NCBI GenBank assembly: GCA_038380795.1
Contig: CM076260.1
Location: 82,125,843 to 82,189,842, forward strand
Length of the DNA stretch: 64,000 nucleotides
DNA from: Pyrocephalus nanus
Taxonomy: Eukaryota > Chordata > Aves > Passeriformes > Tyrannidae
Reading direction: 5' to 3'
The stretch's first letter is position 1. Each line of letters starts with the position of its first letter. A program made the translations under genes and the position numbers. This document shows positions 23,701-38,210 of this stretch, piece after piece. The notes beneath the pieces were generated by a model. That model was not told where the DNA came from. It saw only the letters and a program-made list of their open reading frames with translations, and did no database searches.

Positions 23701-26700
23701 TCATGTAAAACCAGAGACCAGAAAACAAAACACCCTTCACCCCCACTTAAGACAGAGTGTGAACTATTACAGTGTGAACTATTCAGGCTTGCACTCCCTT
23801 GCAGGCTCTCTCTCCACTCCTATAAATTCTCCATTCTTTGCTGCACAGACTGAAGAGATAAGAGAGATCCAGAGTGCACCCATTCAAACACAGCCTGTGG
23901 TTTAGCACTTTCCTCGGGAGAGATGGATGGGGACAAAGCCCCTCCCTGTGGATAGGCCTGGACAAGAATATTGTCCTCCTGTTACCCTGCTGAATGGCCT
24001 CATCTCAGGCAATAATGAAAAATCTGAGTAATGCCACCACATCTGTGTTTGCAACAATTCTAAAGATAAGCCAGCCTGGCAAACAAGGTGCTCTTGCTGT
24101 GCCATGTGTCCCTCTGCCTGCCTCTGAAATTGCTAAAATCTTGGAGTCTGAACCTTCTCAGTATATCAACAAATGCAAAGGATTTTTGCAAGCACTTCAA
24201 GAACTCTGCAGACAAAAGTTGAGGTGCCTACAGTGTCAAATGGAACTTTGTCTAGTTTTGGCATGGAGTACCTAATTCCTGTCTGCAGCAAAGACTCCCC
24301 AGTAGCTGGACCCCAATCCCTTCCTGAATTGATGATGTAGGAATATGAAAAGTTAAAATCTTGTGCAATTAGGGAAAAAAAAAAACCTCCAAGGCCCTGA
24401 TGATCAGCATATATTCCTGCTTTCTGGAAGATGAGAATTTGATTATTCCAGATGAAGCAGGCTAAAACTTAAAACAGGATGTTTTCCTGAAGAACAGTAT
24501 AAAAGTACTACTGGGTACATATATACACAGATCTTGCAAGAAGCTTTGTGCCTAGAAGACTCTTAAAAAACTTCATATACCCACATTCAAAGAGGTAACT
24601 AAGTGAATTGCATTGACTGCAGGAGAGAGCAAGAGCCTGTTATCTGGACCTATGTTTTTACCCAAATGTATATTTAACACATACCTCTTAAAGTAATTTC
24701 TTTTCTGGGTTGGATTATTTTTGTATCATCATAAGAGGGAAGCAAGACTGCATCCTTCTTGATGTGCAGAAAAAGCAAAAGAATAAATTTAAGATTCAAA
24801 AGATGTCCAAATATTACCATAATAGGAACACAGAACGATAAAAAAAATTACTAAATGGAATGTAATAAGCCACTGTTAATAGAAAAAATGGCCACACTGA
24901 ATAATAAAAATAAAATAAAAACTACCAGCTGTCTGTGCCAATAAACATCATCTTTGATGCTCACTGAATGAGATAAAAGCCCTTTGGGGACAACAAACAA
25001 ACAGCATTTAATTATGTAATAGGATGTAACCTAGTAAAAGGGGGTGGAAGGATTTACAAAAATCACTGCAATAGGAGCCCTCTCTTGCTGGTATTTGACA
25101 GCCTTCAGTAGCCTTTGACATTGTACACCAGCCAGTGTAACTGTTGGAAAGAACCACTGCTAGAACAAATCTGGGATGGTCCTGGAGGACACATCTGCTG
25201 GGTCCAGCACAAGGTCAGTGAAAGCTGTCCAAGCAGGAGGGACCTCTGTGTGTCACATCTGCCACATTATTTGCAAAATGAAGTGTGAAGTCAAGAATAA
25301 CGTTTGGCAGCGCAAATGAGAGCATGAGCATGTCTTGGTGATGTGACCTGGCAAAGCCTTACCACAAGCCAAAGATAAATTTCAAATGGATCATATCATA
25401 TAACATTCAAACAGAGAACTGGGTGAAAATCAGTGATCTTAGGGCATGCTACACACCACTGATATACTGCTGTATAAAATGAACAAAACTAACTTCTCTG
25501 AGAACAAGCTATTCTGGGAAAACATGTAGTCTATACCTGGATTTAAAGGGAATGGAAAAGGGGCTTTAGCTCATCCTTGACTGATACCGTGTTACCTGAC
25601 AATCCAGCCTTCAGCTTCCCTTGCTAAAAGGCAATCAAGTACAGCAGCATTATTGTGTGTCCTATGAGAAAAAATCTTTCCAGACAAATGACCAGTTCAA
25701 GAATTTGAAAGTTTAAGTCTTAGCTCCAGAGATGAGACCCATATCTCCCCATAATTTGGAGGAGTTATTATCAGACCATTCCCCATCCTTGGAGTCACGG
25801 CAAGGGAAAACATATGCTTTTGGAAAGCTAACACACCTTATTCTTTGAAAGATGCTATACATTCTTGGCAATAAAGTCCTTAATCAGTGCCTGATTATCA
25901 AAGCAGAACACCTTAGCAAGTCAAGGAAGGCTTGGATTGGCAGCATATAAAAGGACAAAGAAAATGGGCTACCAGGGCAGTGAAATTGTTATACGTATCT
26001 CATATTTCGCTTTTTGCTGGGATGACACAACCCAACTGAGGGATGTAAATGTCTGCAAGGACCAGTGCCCTGCAAATTGTTCTCATGGGTTGGCAGACTG
26101 GGAGTTGCAGGTTAGACCTGTGTCAGGGAAGATGCTGCCCCTTTGGTGAGCTACAGTACTGCTTGAAATGGTTATTTTTGTTTTGGGAGACAAATGTCTC
26201 TTCTAGAACTTGGCTAAATTCACAAGAAAATCTTAAGTATTTTATCTTCCTAAAGAAATCAGAGCTTTTACAAGGGGTGAAGTGCATGGGCTCAGAAAGT
26301 GTGGGACAAGGTGACCCTTAGAGGGCTGTGAGTAAAGACCTGAGTAGCACTAGGATAACTAGGCAGGTATGCCTGCTGATAAAGGAGTCAAAAACCTTGA
26401 CATCACTACTTAGAATTAATAAGAAAAAGGCTCGACTGACTTCTGGGCTGCAGCTAAATGCAGTAGCATTTAGTACACTTGAGTCTTCCTTAAATCAGTT
26501 TAGACCTTCTCTTTGCTTACTCTGCAGTCACCGGCTCTCTGTAAAGGTTGGTGATGCCCACCTACATCTCTGTTGATTCAGTGTGATCCTAAGGAGAAAC
26601 AGCATCCCAGTTTCCCATTTCCAGTCTAACAGAAATTCCATGCTTCAAGTTTCATGTTTTCAGCTTGTTTTATTGCCTCACCCCACATTAAATTGAGTAT

Positions 26701-28515
26701 GTGCCTTACGTAGATGCTTTGGCAACATGTAAGTAAGAGCACAGCCAACAGCCAGAAAGTTAGTACAGGTGAATATATCACCAAAATATTTTCTAATAAG
26801 AATTCTTGCTGTGAAGAGGCAGTTTTTACCAAATTTTTTTTCTCATCTAAACTACAGTGAAAATGGATCATCATTATGGAATAATGAAACATGGGGAGTT
26901 CCCACAAGGAACTCTTATCTGTTCTTCCTATAAAGAGCCCTTTGAACATTTACCAGGCTAGCAGAAAAGAATAGGTCTAGCACATATATCAAAAAACCAG
27001 TACTGAGAGTAATCTCCCTGAGGTTATCCTGCAAAGTCAACATGGATTTTGGGGCCTTCCCACCTTTACAAGTATACGCAACAGAAATTACGCTAACATT
27101 AGTTATATTGACACAATCTATACCTGGGAGGGTATTTCTGGCCTTATAAAATTGTATTCTCCATATAAGACCCAGTCAGTGAATCTGCTCAATAACTTAA
27201 GACTTTTCCCTAATGCCTCCATCAGCAAAACCAGGAACTGTACTTCACCCATCAAGTTCAGCTGCAGTTCAGTTGGCACAGTCATGTCTAAGGATGCTAA
27301 ACATATGGTCTCTCAGATCTAGATCCCAAAGGTTATTGATGAGGATGACATGCCTCAGCTGCTTCTAATCCTGGAGAATTTGATTGCTTTCTGAATGGCA
27401 GAATGTACCCAAAGTACTTCTGCCATAAAAAAATTAGGCTTACCTTATTTTTTAATATAGGATCTTGGACAGCAAGCAAAGTGAAAACTAGTTATTATCT
27501 GGGAAGTCACAGTCATTAAAAGTGTTGGAGTTATTTTCTCTGCTTAATCACTACAACAGCTTTACCTCATCTGTTGGTCTCACAGACTTGCAGCATCACT
27601 GACCTACCCAACCTCCAAAGAGTAGAGGTGTCCTGCTGTCCTAACCTACAGATAACTATGGGAAAACCTCATTTTGAACTGACCATTTTCATTATTTAGA
27701 TTAAGGGCAACACAGCAAAGAAAGCGGTTCCAGACTCCTACGAGAAGACCAGCTCATCCCCTGTAAATCCCTGTATTATCCCAGGTTACAAACAAAGATG
27801 AAAGACCAGACATGGCAGCAAGGGGACACTCTTGCAGTCTCTGGCTTCAATCCAGGTGCCCTTCCTTGACACCTGGATAAACCCAACAATGATTAAGTAC
27901 ACTCAGCAGGGCCAGGAAACTAACCTAGTCTGTGTTGCTGGTCTTCCCCTTCAGCACTGTTTTGACTTAGTCACAATTATTTCAGGCTTTGTTAACCAGG
28001 CGTGGGTCGATTTGACTTGCTCAGCAACAAGCTTAAAAAACAAATAATCGAATTAATGAAAGAAGCAGAGTGTAAAAGTGCTTGGAAAGGGTTGGGGAAG
28101 CCAAGAGGAGCAGCTGGCATGACACCCTGGTGGGACATCTCCCTCCAAACAAGGGTGCACAGAGACCCCTTGTTAGCTCATTGGGGCAGCAGCATGGCTG
28201 TTCTTTGAACCCTGCAGGCCTCAGGACTGTGACACATCACTGGGGCTCAAGCAAACCAACACAACAAAGCCCTGTATGCCACACAGACATAAGGTTTGCA
28301 ATTAAATAAAATCCAGGACAAATACTAACATTTGCAACTGCTGCCCACTTCTGATCCTGCAACGATGTCTCAGCAAGGGCTTATATAAAACTTCCCTCTA
28401 GTTCAGTAACCCAGCTTTCATTAGGCAGCAACAAAGAAATGTCAGAAGTGATTTAAGAGTATATCTTTAGCCCTGAAATGAGCACTTGTGCTTCAGCTGA
28501 GGTGGGAGTGGGGAG

Positions 28516-28553
28516 TGGGAAGAGGAAGATTGAGTGGGAAGAGGGAGATTGAA
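28516..28553 (+). repeat. Two tandem 19-bp purine-rich units
   Basis: Two adjacent units beginning agtgggaagaggaagattg (the second with a single g for a change) form a purine-only stretch apart from t in the gattg motif. It is a short slippage product with no coding context. Confidence 0.6.
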
Positions 28554-29742
28554 GAGTCATTCTCAGTTATTCACATTGCAGCTTTGGAAAAATGTGTAGG
28601 GCTATTGATTCAAAATGTGGCCACTGATAATGGCATTCAGCTGCAGAAATCCCTAAATATCATTTAGAGAGAAACAACAACTCTGCCTGCCTGGAGTGAT
28701 AAAAATTCGGGTTTTTGGTTCAAATTCCTTGCACCATCGCTCCAATCCTGACCCTCATTGTGTAAAACCTTGAGATTAAGAAGCTCTGTGGCTGCAACAA
28801 ACCCCACCATGGATACTTTTTTTCAGAAGGGGTCGTCACAAACATTATCCCTTCCTAATCCAGGATGAAATTCCCCCATCCTTAAGTAGTGGCTCAACAT
28901 TGGTGTTTATAACCACAGCAGTTTCAAGAAACGACCAGGTCTGTAAGAGTGGCTGTTGAGGCACTGCAAGATCTTCCCCAGTCGCTGCATTTGCTCCTGC
29001 CAGACTCAAGCAGCCAGGATCATGCCTGCAGCCCCCCTACAGCTTCTCCATTCAGTGCTGAGGGAAGAAGAAACAAAGGGCAACAAAAAGAAAACATCCC
29101 CTCTCCCTTCTTCATCATGCCCTTCCTTATGTGTTTATGTCTGTTCCTAGAAAAGGTCATCCCTTTTTGTTTATGAGATAGAAATCCTATTCCCTTGGAA
29201 GCAACAACAAAATTATTATTTGTAACTTGCAAAGACTTCATCCACAGCATCTTAAAGTGAGGCCAAGTCACAGAACGTGTGAAATGTTGAGAAAGGAGAA
29301 CATCAAGGCTAAGTGCTTTGCCACTGCAGGATAAGGTTATTCCCTCTTATCAAAATACTTGTGCATAAAACTGTTCTCAGACTTTTTGAAGTTTTGTTGA
29401 TTAGAAACAATAGCCACACTGACAGCACTAATGTACATACTCTCCAGCAGCAGTTTATGGCATATAACCTCATAAAACATGCACACACCACTTCTACCCT
29501 CCCACTGATGGGCTACCTGGGGCAGCTCTTCATCCAACCAGTTGATTTCCACTCTATACAATAGCTGAGGGCAGGGAGAGGTGATGATGGTGCAAATCCC
29601 TTCTGAAATATCAGTCCAAGCACTAACATCTAGTTCCTAGGACCAACCTTTTCATAGCAACTGACTCCATGAAGGTTCACTTGTATAGTCACAGTTGCCT
29701 ACACACGAAACACCAAAGACATAACTATTTTCAAAAACACTT

Positions 29743-29760
29743 TATATATATATATATATA
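29743..29760. repeat. (TA)9 microsatellite
   Basis: This is an uninterrupted run of nine TA dinucleotides in the opsin-VIT intergenic region, likely length-polymorphic. Confidence 0.9.
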
Positions 29761-31792
29761 AATGTATAAAGAGAGATATAAATGAAATCTAGAATTTGTA
29801 GAAGTTTCCCCAGTTACAGGTTAACTAAGCTCTTGATCCTTCACTTTCTGAACACTACTTTTTTGTGTGTCATCATTTGCATGTTCCACTCCTGTAGAAA
29901 AGCAGAATGGAAGAAAAGTGGTGTGGAGATGTCTTTGAAGCAAATTTAGCTGTTGTCTTTAATTCCTTGGATCCTTAGTGGGCACCATCCTGATTTTATG
30001 CCCCTAACTCAGAAAATCCAGCCTTGGAAATGTGAAACAAACTAAATGGGTAGTTTACTCAGAATTCCCCATAACTAGGCAGAGTTGTTTGGCAAACTAA
30101 ATCCCTCACACTTTCCCACACTTCATGTGAAAAGAAAAAACAAGAGCAATAGACTAAAAGCAAACAATTATTTACCAAAAATTAACTCAATTTATTACAC
30201 ACAAATCAAGACTTGTTTCAATTTCCTTACTCATTCTTGTCAATTGACTTTTTACTAGATGATGAAATGTATTCACTTATTGAAAGAGAAGAAGAAAAAA
30301 TAAAGCTGTAAAGCATTAATTTTGTGAAGACTGAAGAAATTCACTTAGAGCAGCAGAATCTTTAAACTGTAATTTCCCCAAAAATCACTGTCTGCCTAAC
30401 TAGATGGAACATACTATAGCTAGCACTTGCAGGTTTCTTTCAGGCTTTCTCATTCCTTGCCACAGAGAAGACAAAGCTTCTGATACCTGTCAGGTATCTC
30501 AGCTCCTTTAATTAGCGAAGCAGCTGAAGCTATCCCAATCCACAGCAATGACACCTCGATGGCAGAAAGCCTGTGAGGAGGACATGGTGAAAGGGGAGCT
30601 CACCAAACACAACAGGGGCTGAATGCAGAACCACTGCACAATGCAGCAGAGACCTCAGCAGCTGCTATGTACAACTCACCTGGGCTGTCAGCAGCAGCTC
30701 TGGCACTCCACCACCCTGGAGCCAACAGCCAAGGCAGTCAGTGAGTTGTAGTGCAGGGTAGCATGTAACATTTCAGATCTTCCAGGCAGGTGGCCATTTC
30801 AGGCGGGTGGCCATTGGCAGCCAGAGAGGGAAGGAAGCAGCTGAGGGGGATCACCTCTTTAGATACCTTTTGTGGAGCAAGCCCTGGGAGATAAGTTCCT
30901 GGTCTTTCCACAGGTGCATGTCCTCCTCTGTATCTCCAGTAACCCAAACACCTTCTTAAACTTGGTTCTGTAAACTGTGCACTTCTCAGCTTTCTTTTCT
31001 GCAAAAGCTGCTTGTCTTTCCTGTCTTCTGATACTTTTTAAGAGCATGCATGGAATTTAATTTTCTCACTCCCAAAGTTATTTTTCACTTCCTTTCATTG
31101 TTCGTCCTTCTTTGAAAAGAGCTCTGAAAACCTAAGGTGAAAAATGGCAATTACTGAATTAGTTTGAAAGCATTTATCATATTTTCCATGGTACAAAACA
31201 TTCTGAGGAGTTAGCAAGTAGAAATTGTAGAGTCTTTCCTCTCTTACAATTATTACAGAGATTTAATGCTGGCAATTATAGGAATGCAAATGGTATTTCC
31301 AGCTAAAATGTGCTTGTGACTAAGCAATTTATTAAAAGTAATTCACTTAATTTGGGAATCAAAATGCAGAGCTCACCGTATAATATATAGTTGTGGCACT
31401 GGAGGCAAGTAATGGAGGATGAAGTTTATTCAGACAGATTTATTTTTCTAATAAGATTTGAAGAATTCTTTCTTTCTCATGTAACAAAAGATCAGCATTT
31501 TTTCTCAAGTCTTGATTTCAGAGAAGGATTTAGAATTGCATTAGATCTTTGTGTAGCCCTAAGATCTTTCCTCTATGAAAAGATCACTATCTTTGCTACT
31601 CTATTTCTACATTAATGAGTTAATTTAGTAGCTACAGTGTTGCATGATGTTTACGCAGACTGCCTGTTTTCTCCTTTTTTAAAGTGGAAATGGATCACAA
31701 GAAATTATCGTCTTATAAAAAGCACAGATATAGTCTACTGCACTGCAGAAACTTGCATCTGCATCTTTTGTCCCTTAGGGTACCCCTCATAT

Positions 31793-31833
31793 CTCTGTAT
31801 GGCTGGAAAGGCATTGCTCTGTATGGCTGGAAA
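31793..31833 (+). repeat. Tandem duplication, 24-bp period
   Basis: The string ctctgtatggctggaaa starts at 31793 and again at 31817. Both copies are identical over 17 bases, which indicates a recent small tandem duplication in non-coding DNA. Confidence 0.75.
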
Positions 31834-34670
31834 CCTGACATCTGGGTAAAATGGTGGGAATGGACAGCAAAAAAGGGTCTCAGCAGTTCTTCACAGCCTG
31901 CATTCCCCAACCCTGACCCTTTTGCAATAAAATCTCAGTCACAAATATCCTGAGTGGGAGGAAGGGAGTGAGTTTCCTGCTTGCAGCCCTGCCTGCTCAG
32001 CTGCCCTGGGCAGACAACAGCCTTTCCAATGTTGGGCTGGTTCACACACAGCAGGGTAAATTTTGAATGTGTTTTAGTGACTTATGGCAGTCTGGAGCTT
32101 CAATACCCTCACAGGGCAACTTGGTGGTGACCAGTTAAAGAAACACCAGAAACACTGCATCTCCCATCCCACTGGAAGTGAGAGGAGTGCACAGGCAGGA
32201 CAGGGATGGTGAGGAGGCCAAGTGCTGGCATTTCTGCTAGTCCACTGGGGACTCTGTGACCAGGGCAGCCCCAACTCTGTATCTTCCTTGTATCATCATC
32301 ACAACACATGTACCCTAGAACCTTCCACCTGTCCCATTCCTGCAGTAGGACCCCAATTTTCCCCTATATCCCCAGCACCAGCACCTTACGGTTTCCTTTC
32401 TTTCCCAATGAAATTTAACCTTGAAGAAACATGGGATGCTCTACCTCCGGAATGTGTATCATCTTGCAAGGAAGGTGTTTTCAGGACCTGGATCCACAAA
32501 AAAGAAAGTTTTCATGGGTGCAGCACCACCCAGGAGTTACAGGAACCTATGTATTCCCATGCCATACTGAGATCCCCCCATTACCACTACCACACAAGGC
32601 CATGCAACACTGTTCTCCCCTCCACTAGCTGTTTCTCTCCTAGAAATTTTGCCACCCAAAAGGCAAATGAGTCTTTACAAGAACAGCAGGCAAGGAGACC
32701 CCGGAGGAGGGCCAAGCCACCACCACTCAACTGGGAGAGAACAGTGTAAGCCCTTACATGGTGAGCCTGTGCACAGCGGCACATGCAGAGGGGCTTTTCA
32801 TGAACTCTGGCAAATACCAGTGAAGAAAATATATTAATCCACCTATTAAGTACACTGGCAGCTCTGGCCCTGCTGTGTATTTGGACACTTCTTCTTGCCA
32901 GAGCAGCACTCTAATTTCTGCATGTTGCCTCCAGAAACAACCTGCATTTTGAACAGCCTTCAGTGCCAAGAGCCAAAGCTGGAGGAGACAAGGATAAGGG
33001 CACCACAGAGGGGATGCATTCAGTTGCTGGGAGGCAGCCATGAACTCTCTACTGTGAAGTGGCTTTTACTGGCATCACCTACTTGCTCTGACACCTGATG
33101 CCCTACAGAGCGTAAACAGAAAACACATCGGGAAAACAGTCAGGAAGAACAGACAGAAGACTGTTACTGGGTTTATATTTTCCAGGCCTGATTTGCAGTG
33201 AATAGCTGATCTTTACTGCCAAGGTAAGAGGCACAGGGATGCAGAGGGAGACTTGGTATTCTTGTTGAACTGAATCAACAGTGGCAACGATAGCGCATGG
33301 CTTGCACTGGAAGTGGGCAGATGGGGAAGGCATGATGAAAAAACCATTTGTATTTTCTGTGGACTGTGGTCCTCAACTGCACATTTCAACACTGAATCCA
33401 GCACTGCTGAAACTTAATTAACAAAGAGCACTCTCCTAAACAGGTTATTTTACTCCTCATACAAGGAGCTTTATGCTGCTGAATTAGGTTTTATACAAGG
33501 TAGCAGAGCAATGAAATATATCCCACTTACTCTGTGAAGACTCAATCCCCATCTACACTGGATTCTAGATGAACAAAGTCCATATGCTGCACTTCCTACA
33601 GACCCAGTTCTGTTCAGTCACCATACACTTTTGCAGTAATTGCAAGTTCTGGCAAAAAAAATGGTACCTAAAAATTATTTCCATTGTGGCAGCATCTTGG
33701 TTTCTGAGAGCAGACTGGTGAGATGCAAACATCACAGCCCACCTCCATAATGACACAGCTTTGAAAGCTGGTTACACCTCTTCAGATCCAAAGGTCTGTG
33801 GATGCAGTAAGACCAAATTCCTCCTCACTAGCCACCCTTGGCATTTCCTGATTCCAAAGGTGATGAAGGCTTTTCCAGTCCCTGCATTTACTGTTTACTT
33901 AATTTATGTTTCAACACAGCATTTGTGGCAACCTGTGTTCTAAATCTGGCATTGGGAATATGGGGCTTAGGATGTCTGGGTAGATTCAGCTTCATGGCAA
34001 AAATAATGAGGATTTCTTGATGTCCAGGATAGCTTCCTATTGTATTTCAAGGGCAAGAACATCCTCCATCTGTTTTCTTTTTTCATATAGAGTTACCTTG
34101 AAAAAAATTAAATGAAAGCAATATCTGAGCACTGCTTCTTTCTGATACAGATCAAGATCTATAAGCAAACCCATCTGACTTGTTGGTCCTAACTAGTATT
34201 GTCTTCATGCCCACAGCTAATGCACTACACATTAAATTGCTCTCAGAGTATACAAACACTCCTTACAGATAGTAATAATTTCTGAATTCACTCAAATGCC
34301 TTATTAGATTCTCCTTCCAAGCTGAAGTTCACTTTTCTTTATGTCTTTTGATTATTACAGAGGAAGGTAAGGTCAAAAGTTTCCAAAAGTGACTGCCTGG
34401 AACTTTAATAACCCCCAAACAATTAAAATCCATGACAGTTTACAATGGTCACTGTTCAACTGGAAAGACTTGAGCTCTCCACGTGGCAGTCACAGAAAAG
34501 GGTCTCTTTCCTATGCCCCACTATTAATCCTTATTCTTTTAGCCTGCCCAGTTGGGATGGCAGGCTCCCAGGCCCCCATTTTCCCCCTGTATGCTTCATG
34601 AAATCCAGGGCAAAGAGTTTATCAGCTCTCAATTGAACATTGCATCCTGCCAAAATGAAAAAGATCTTGT

Positions 34671-34700
34671 CATCTTTTGTCACCTTTTGTCATCTTTTGT
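34671..34700 (+). repeat. Three tandem 10-bp units
   Basis: The units catcttttgt, caccttttgt and catcttttgt are adjacent, with a degenerate partial unit on each side. This is a short minisatellite in non-coding DNA. Confidence 0.8.
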
Positions 34701-37700
34701 CTTTGTTTGCTCTGTGGGGTAAACAAATGAATCAGGGACTTGGGACTTACTACCAGAGCCCTGCTTCTCTACAGTCTCAGGAAACATGGCCATTGCCATC
34801 TTTGCTGAGAAACACCCAGTAGTTCAAATTTACACAGTGCATGTTTGGTATCCATCCATTTAAGCATGCCAACATTATGCATTCATTTGGCCCATGAGGT
34901 CTCCTCATTCATTCAAAAAAAAAAAAAAACAAAAAAAACACAGAGGCCTGGCTACCCAATTGCTCTAATTATTTAAAGAAGTTTCTGATGCTGGCAAGGG
35001 CTACAGCATACATAATTCAGCCTCCCTACCTTTCTCAAACACTAGACAAACACGTCAGTGTATTTTATATAAGCCCTACAGGACATTGGTTATTTTATTT
35101 ACCTGAGGTCAATTTTGATATTAGTGCTTTAAGCAGCTAAAGCCAAACAATGTTAACCCCCTAGTAGCCTTGCCATTCCAATTATAATTTCAATTTCCTA
35201 CTGTGTTGTCCCCATGGCTTGTTTTCTTCAGTAATAAATAATTTTCAAGCACAATTTACCTGAAGCGTAATAATGCATAAGTCAAGATTTTATTTCACAG
35301 AGTCTGAGAAATGTAGAAGAACTGCAGAATTTGAACTCCACTGACACTTGTTAGGAGTTAACACTAACATGTGTGACAGTGCTGTCTTTGAACAGAACCA
35401 GCACTGCTAAGCTGTGCGTGACATCTTGGGGTGTTGTAAGATTCTGCTCTCTGATTCCTGTGGTAGTATTTGGCTGAAAAGGCTTGAGGGTAATTGTTTG
35501 AGAACAGAAAACTTGTTCCTTTCTGTTTAAGCACCTGAATGGGATTAGATGTGACATAGCTATGTGTCATCTTGCAGAAATCATTTTTCTCTGTTTTCTG
35601 TCCTTTTATGCAGAGTCAGGACTGACTTAGTAAGCCTACTGTGGTCAGCTGAGAACATCCATTCAGCAGTTTCTGTGTAATGATCACAGGCTAGTTAGCC
35701 CAGTCCTGGGTCACTTTGATTCCTTATATATTCCCTACTCATAACCTGGAGAGCAAATGATTTAATGATTTTAGAAATGTGGCCACAGCCCCATGCCAGA
35801 AGAGCAGTGTGCACCTTGGGTGTCACAAGTGGGACAAAATGTGTGAGATAATCTGTACCTTCCCACTAAAAATTTCCCAGACAAAATTTGGATTCCTCTA
35901 AAAATTGTGCAGGCATATCTTGTTCTATAACATGGTTGAAGATGATTTTCTTTGTCTATGCCTACACCTATGGAGTCAGAATTTCTTCCTGAGTGTTGGG
36001 GAAATGAGCATGGCAGGTTGGGCTGCAGAAAACACCTGTTCCACAGGATCTATATACCTGTCATCACTTTGCACAGATTTCTTGGAAGCAATTTATGGCC
36101 TTTGAAGTCATCATCCTCGGCTCTCGCTTATATTTTAACCTACTATATGAACCTACTACCTAGTAAAAACTTGTTCTCTTCCCCTTTCTACAAAAGTTTG
36201 ACCTGTTCATGTAAATCACTAAAGAAAGATCATCAGTGAAGAAAAGATTATGGACTAAGTCAGTAACCAACTTGGACTGAATTTGGACATATAAGTGCAA
36301 AACTACAGCTGCATCTGATGGTGTCCTCACAGTTGCCTCAGCTCTGGGGCCATACCAGTTCATGAGCATTAAACCCAGAACATGTGAGTTTATTTGCATT
36401 TCCAAATAGGTGAGGTTTCCCTTATTTCATTTATCTATGCATCACTGCATGCAGAGGGGGAGAAACATGAGGGATCTTACATTTTTGTGCTGGCAGAAGC
36501 ATGTAACCACTTGTTATATTACGAACCAAAGCTTTTTTAAAAATGTTGAAGTCAGATTTGTAATGAGGATTAGACTAAATGCAGTGAGCTTCCCTGCAAT
36601 GAAGTCAGATTTTCTGTTGTTACCCACCAAGGCCTTTACCCAGCTTTTACCCAAAGCAATGTTTTTTTAAACAAACACTGCGTGCCTTGAAAAATCTGCA
36701 TGACACGTTATCTCAGATGAAGATTTATTTAAGAGACTAAGGTCTACCAGCAAGTATCTAGTCTTCCAGGTCTGCTGCTATCTCTGTTTATAAACACCAA
36801 ACTTCCTTACTGAGTCTTGGCTAGATTATCTCCTCTGCCAATCCTAGCACTGCTTACACACATCATCTCTTTCTGCTATTTTATCTTCCAGAGTGAAGGT
36901 AATATCTGAGTAGGTAATAATTCAGTGTGGTTACTAAATTTTCCTCAAAAATTAAGAACCTTCTCAAGCTGTCTTTGAAACCAAAGTATTTCTTCTCTCT
37001 AGTCTTGTCCATTGGCTGTTTCATTAAGACTTTCAGGGAATAGGTTAGAGGTCTGCATTCCATTGCTTTCAAGCTTCTTTTCAACAGATCATGCTAAATC
37101 CTTCTTTAACTTACAAGGAAATGAAAATACAGTATAGTAAAACTTAAAAACCATTACCACAAATAGTACTAACAGCAGAAAACAGACTAGAAGCAATGGT
37201 GGGAGACAGGAACACATACATATACAGAGCATTTGCCCCTCCCCTGGACAATTGTGTTCAATACCTATTGTCCTCAAAGTAGTGACTTCCTGACTGCATG
37301 GTCACCTCTTTTGCAAATAAATCTTTCCCTCTGGCAAGTCCCAGCAGCAAAATGGAGCCATTCAATGTGGTCCACCTCTTGCTCCTGCACTTTGAGTTGC
37401 CAGCTCTTGAGTGGCTGGAAATGGCTTTCTGTCAGGAAAGAGCACAGGCAACAGTACTCAAAAATGTTGTGATAAAAAGAGGCAGCTAGTGCCCTCCTGA
37501 GTGTTTTGTTTTGATACTCATCAGCTCTCCATTATAAATGACTGTGAGAGGTTGAAAACCCTGAATAATAACAAACTAGACAGTTTTTCTTATTCTGCCC
37601 ACTTTGTGTTTCTGTTCACAGTTCCCAAGATGCTCATTTCCAGGATGCCAGGTTAGCTGGCAGGCAGCACTGCAGAAATGTGCCGGCCCACTGGCAGCAT

Positions 37701-38162
37701 CCTTGACTCCAAGCCATGAGCAGAGCCAGTCAAGCTGTGAGAGGGCAGGTGGGTGCAGCTTGGACCATTGCTATGTTATCCATTTGGCCATGAATTACTT
37801 GAAGAATTAAAACCTCACAAAGCCTTATGAAAAGGATGATGATATTCTGAAAGTTTTAACTTGAATTTATAAGAATTTTGGATTTGGGTTTAGTGGATTT
37901 TTTTAGTAGATATTCTAGGTAGGTCTACTAAAAGATTTGCTGACTGAAGAGGCTTCCTGCCAGTCCAGTGCATTCTGATTCACTAGGAATTACCATGGCA
38001 AGCCTGAACTTCTGTATTAAGAGAATCCAATGAATTTATGGAACATTATACCTTAGTAACACGGTTGGAAAGTCCTAATACACTTTTGATATTGTGCTGT
38101 TTATTAATATGCTGAACTGTTACACAGTTTCCGTAAGTACTGGAGTAGAGATTTACAAGTAA

Positions 38163-38210
38163 CAGGTAATCACGTTCACTTAAAACCAGGTAATCACTTT
38201 CTCTTAAACT
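38163..38210 (+). repeat. Tandem duplication, 24-bp period
   Basis: Two adjacent units start with caggtaatcac at 38163 and 38187. They agree over most of 24 bases (cacgttcacttaaa versus cactttctcttaaa). Confidence 0.7.

Noticed and set aside
32222..32749. 175-residue open frame on the + strand, the longest or nearly the longest in the window
   Set aside because: Its translation has no domain, no consistent composition and no flanking gene structure. Overlapping frames of similar size occur on both strands, as expected where stop codons are locally sparse.
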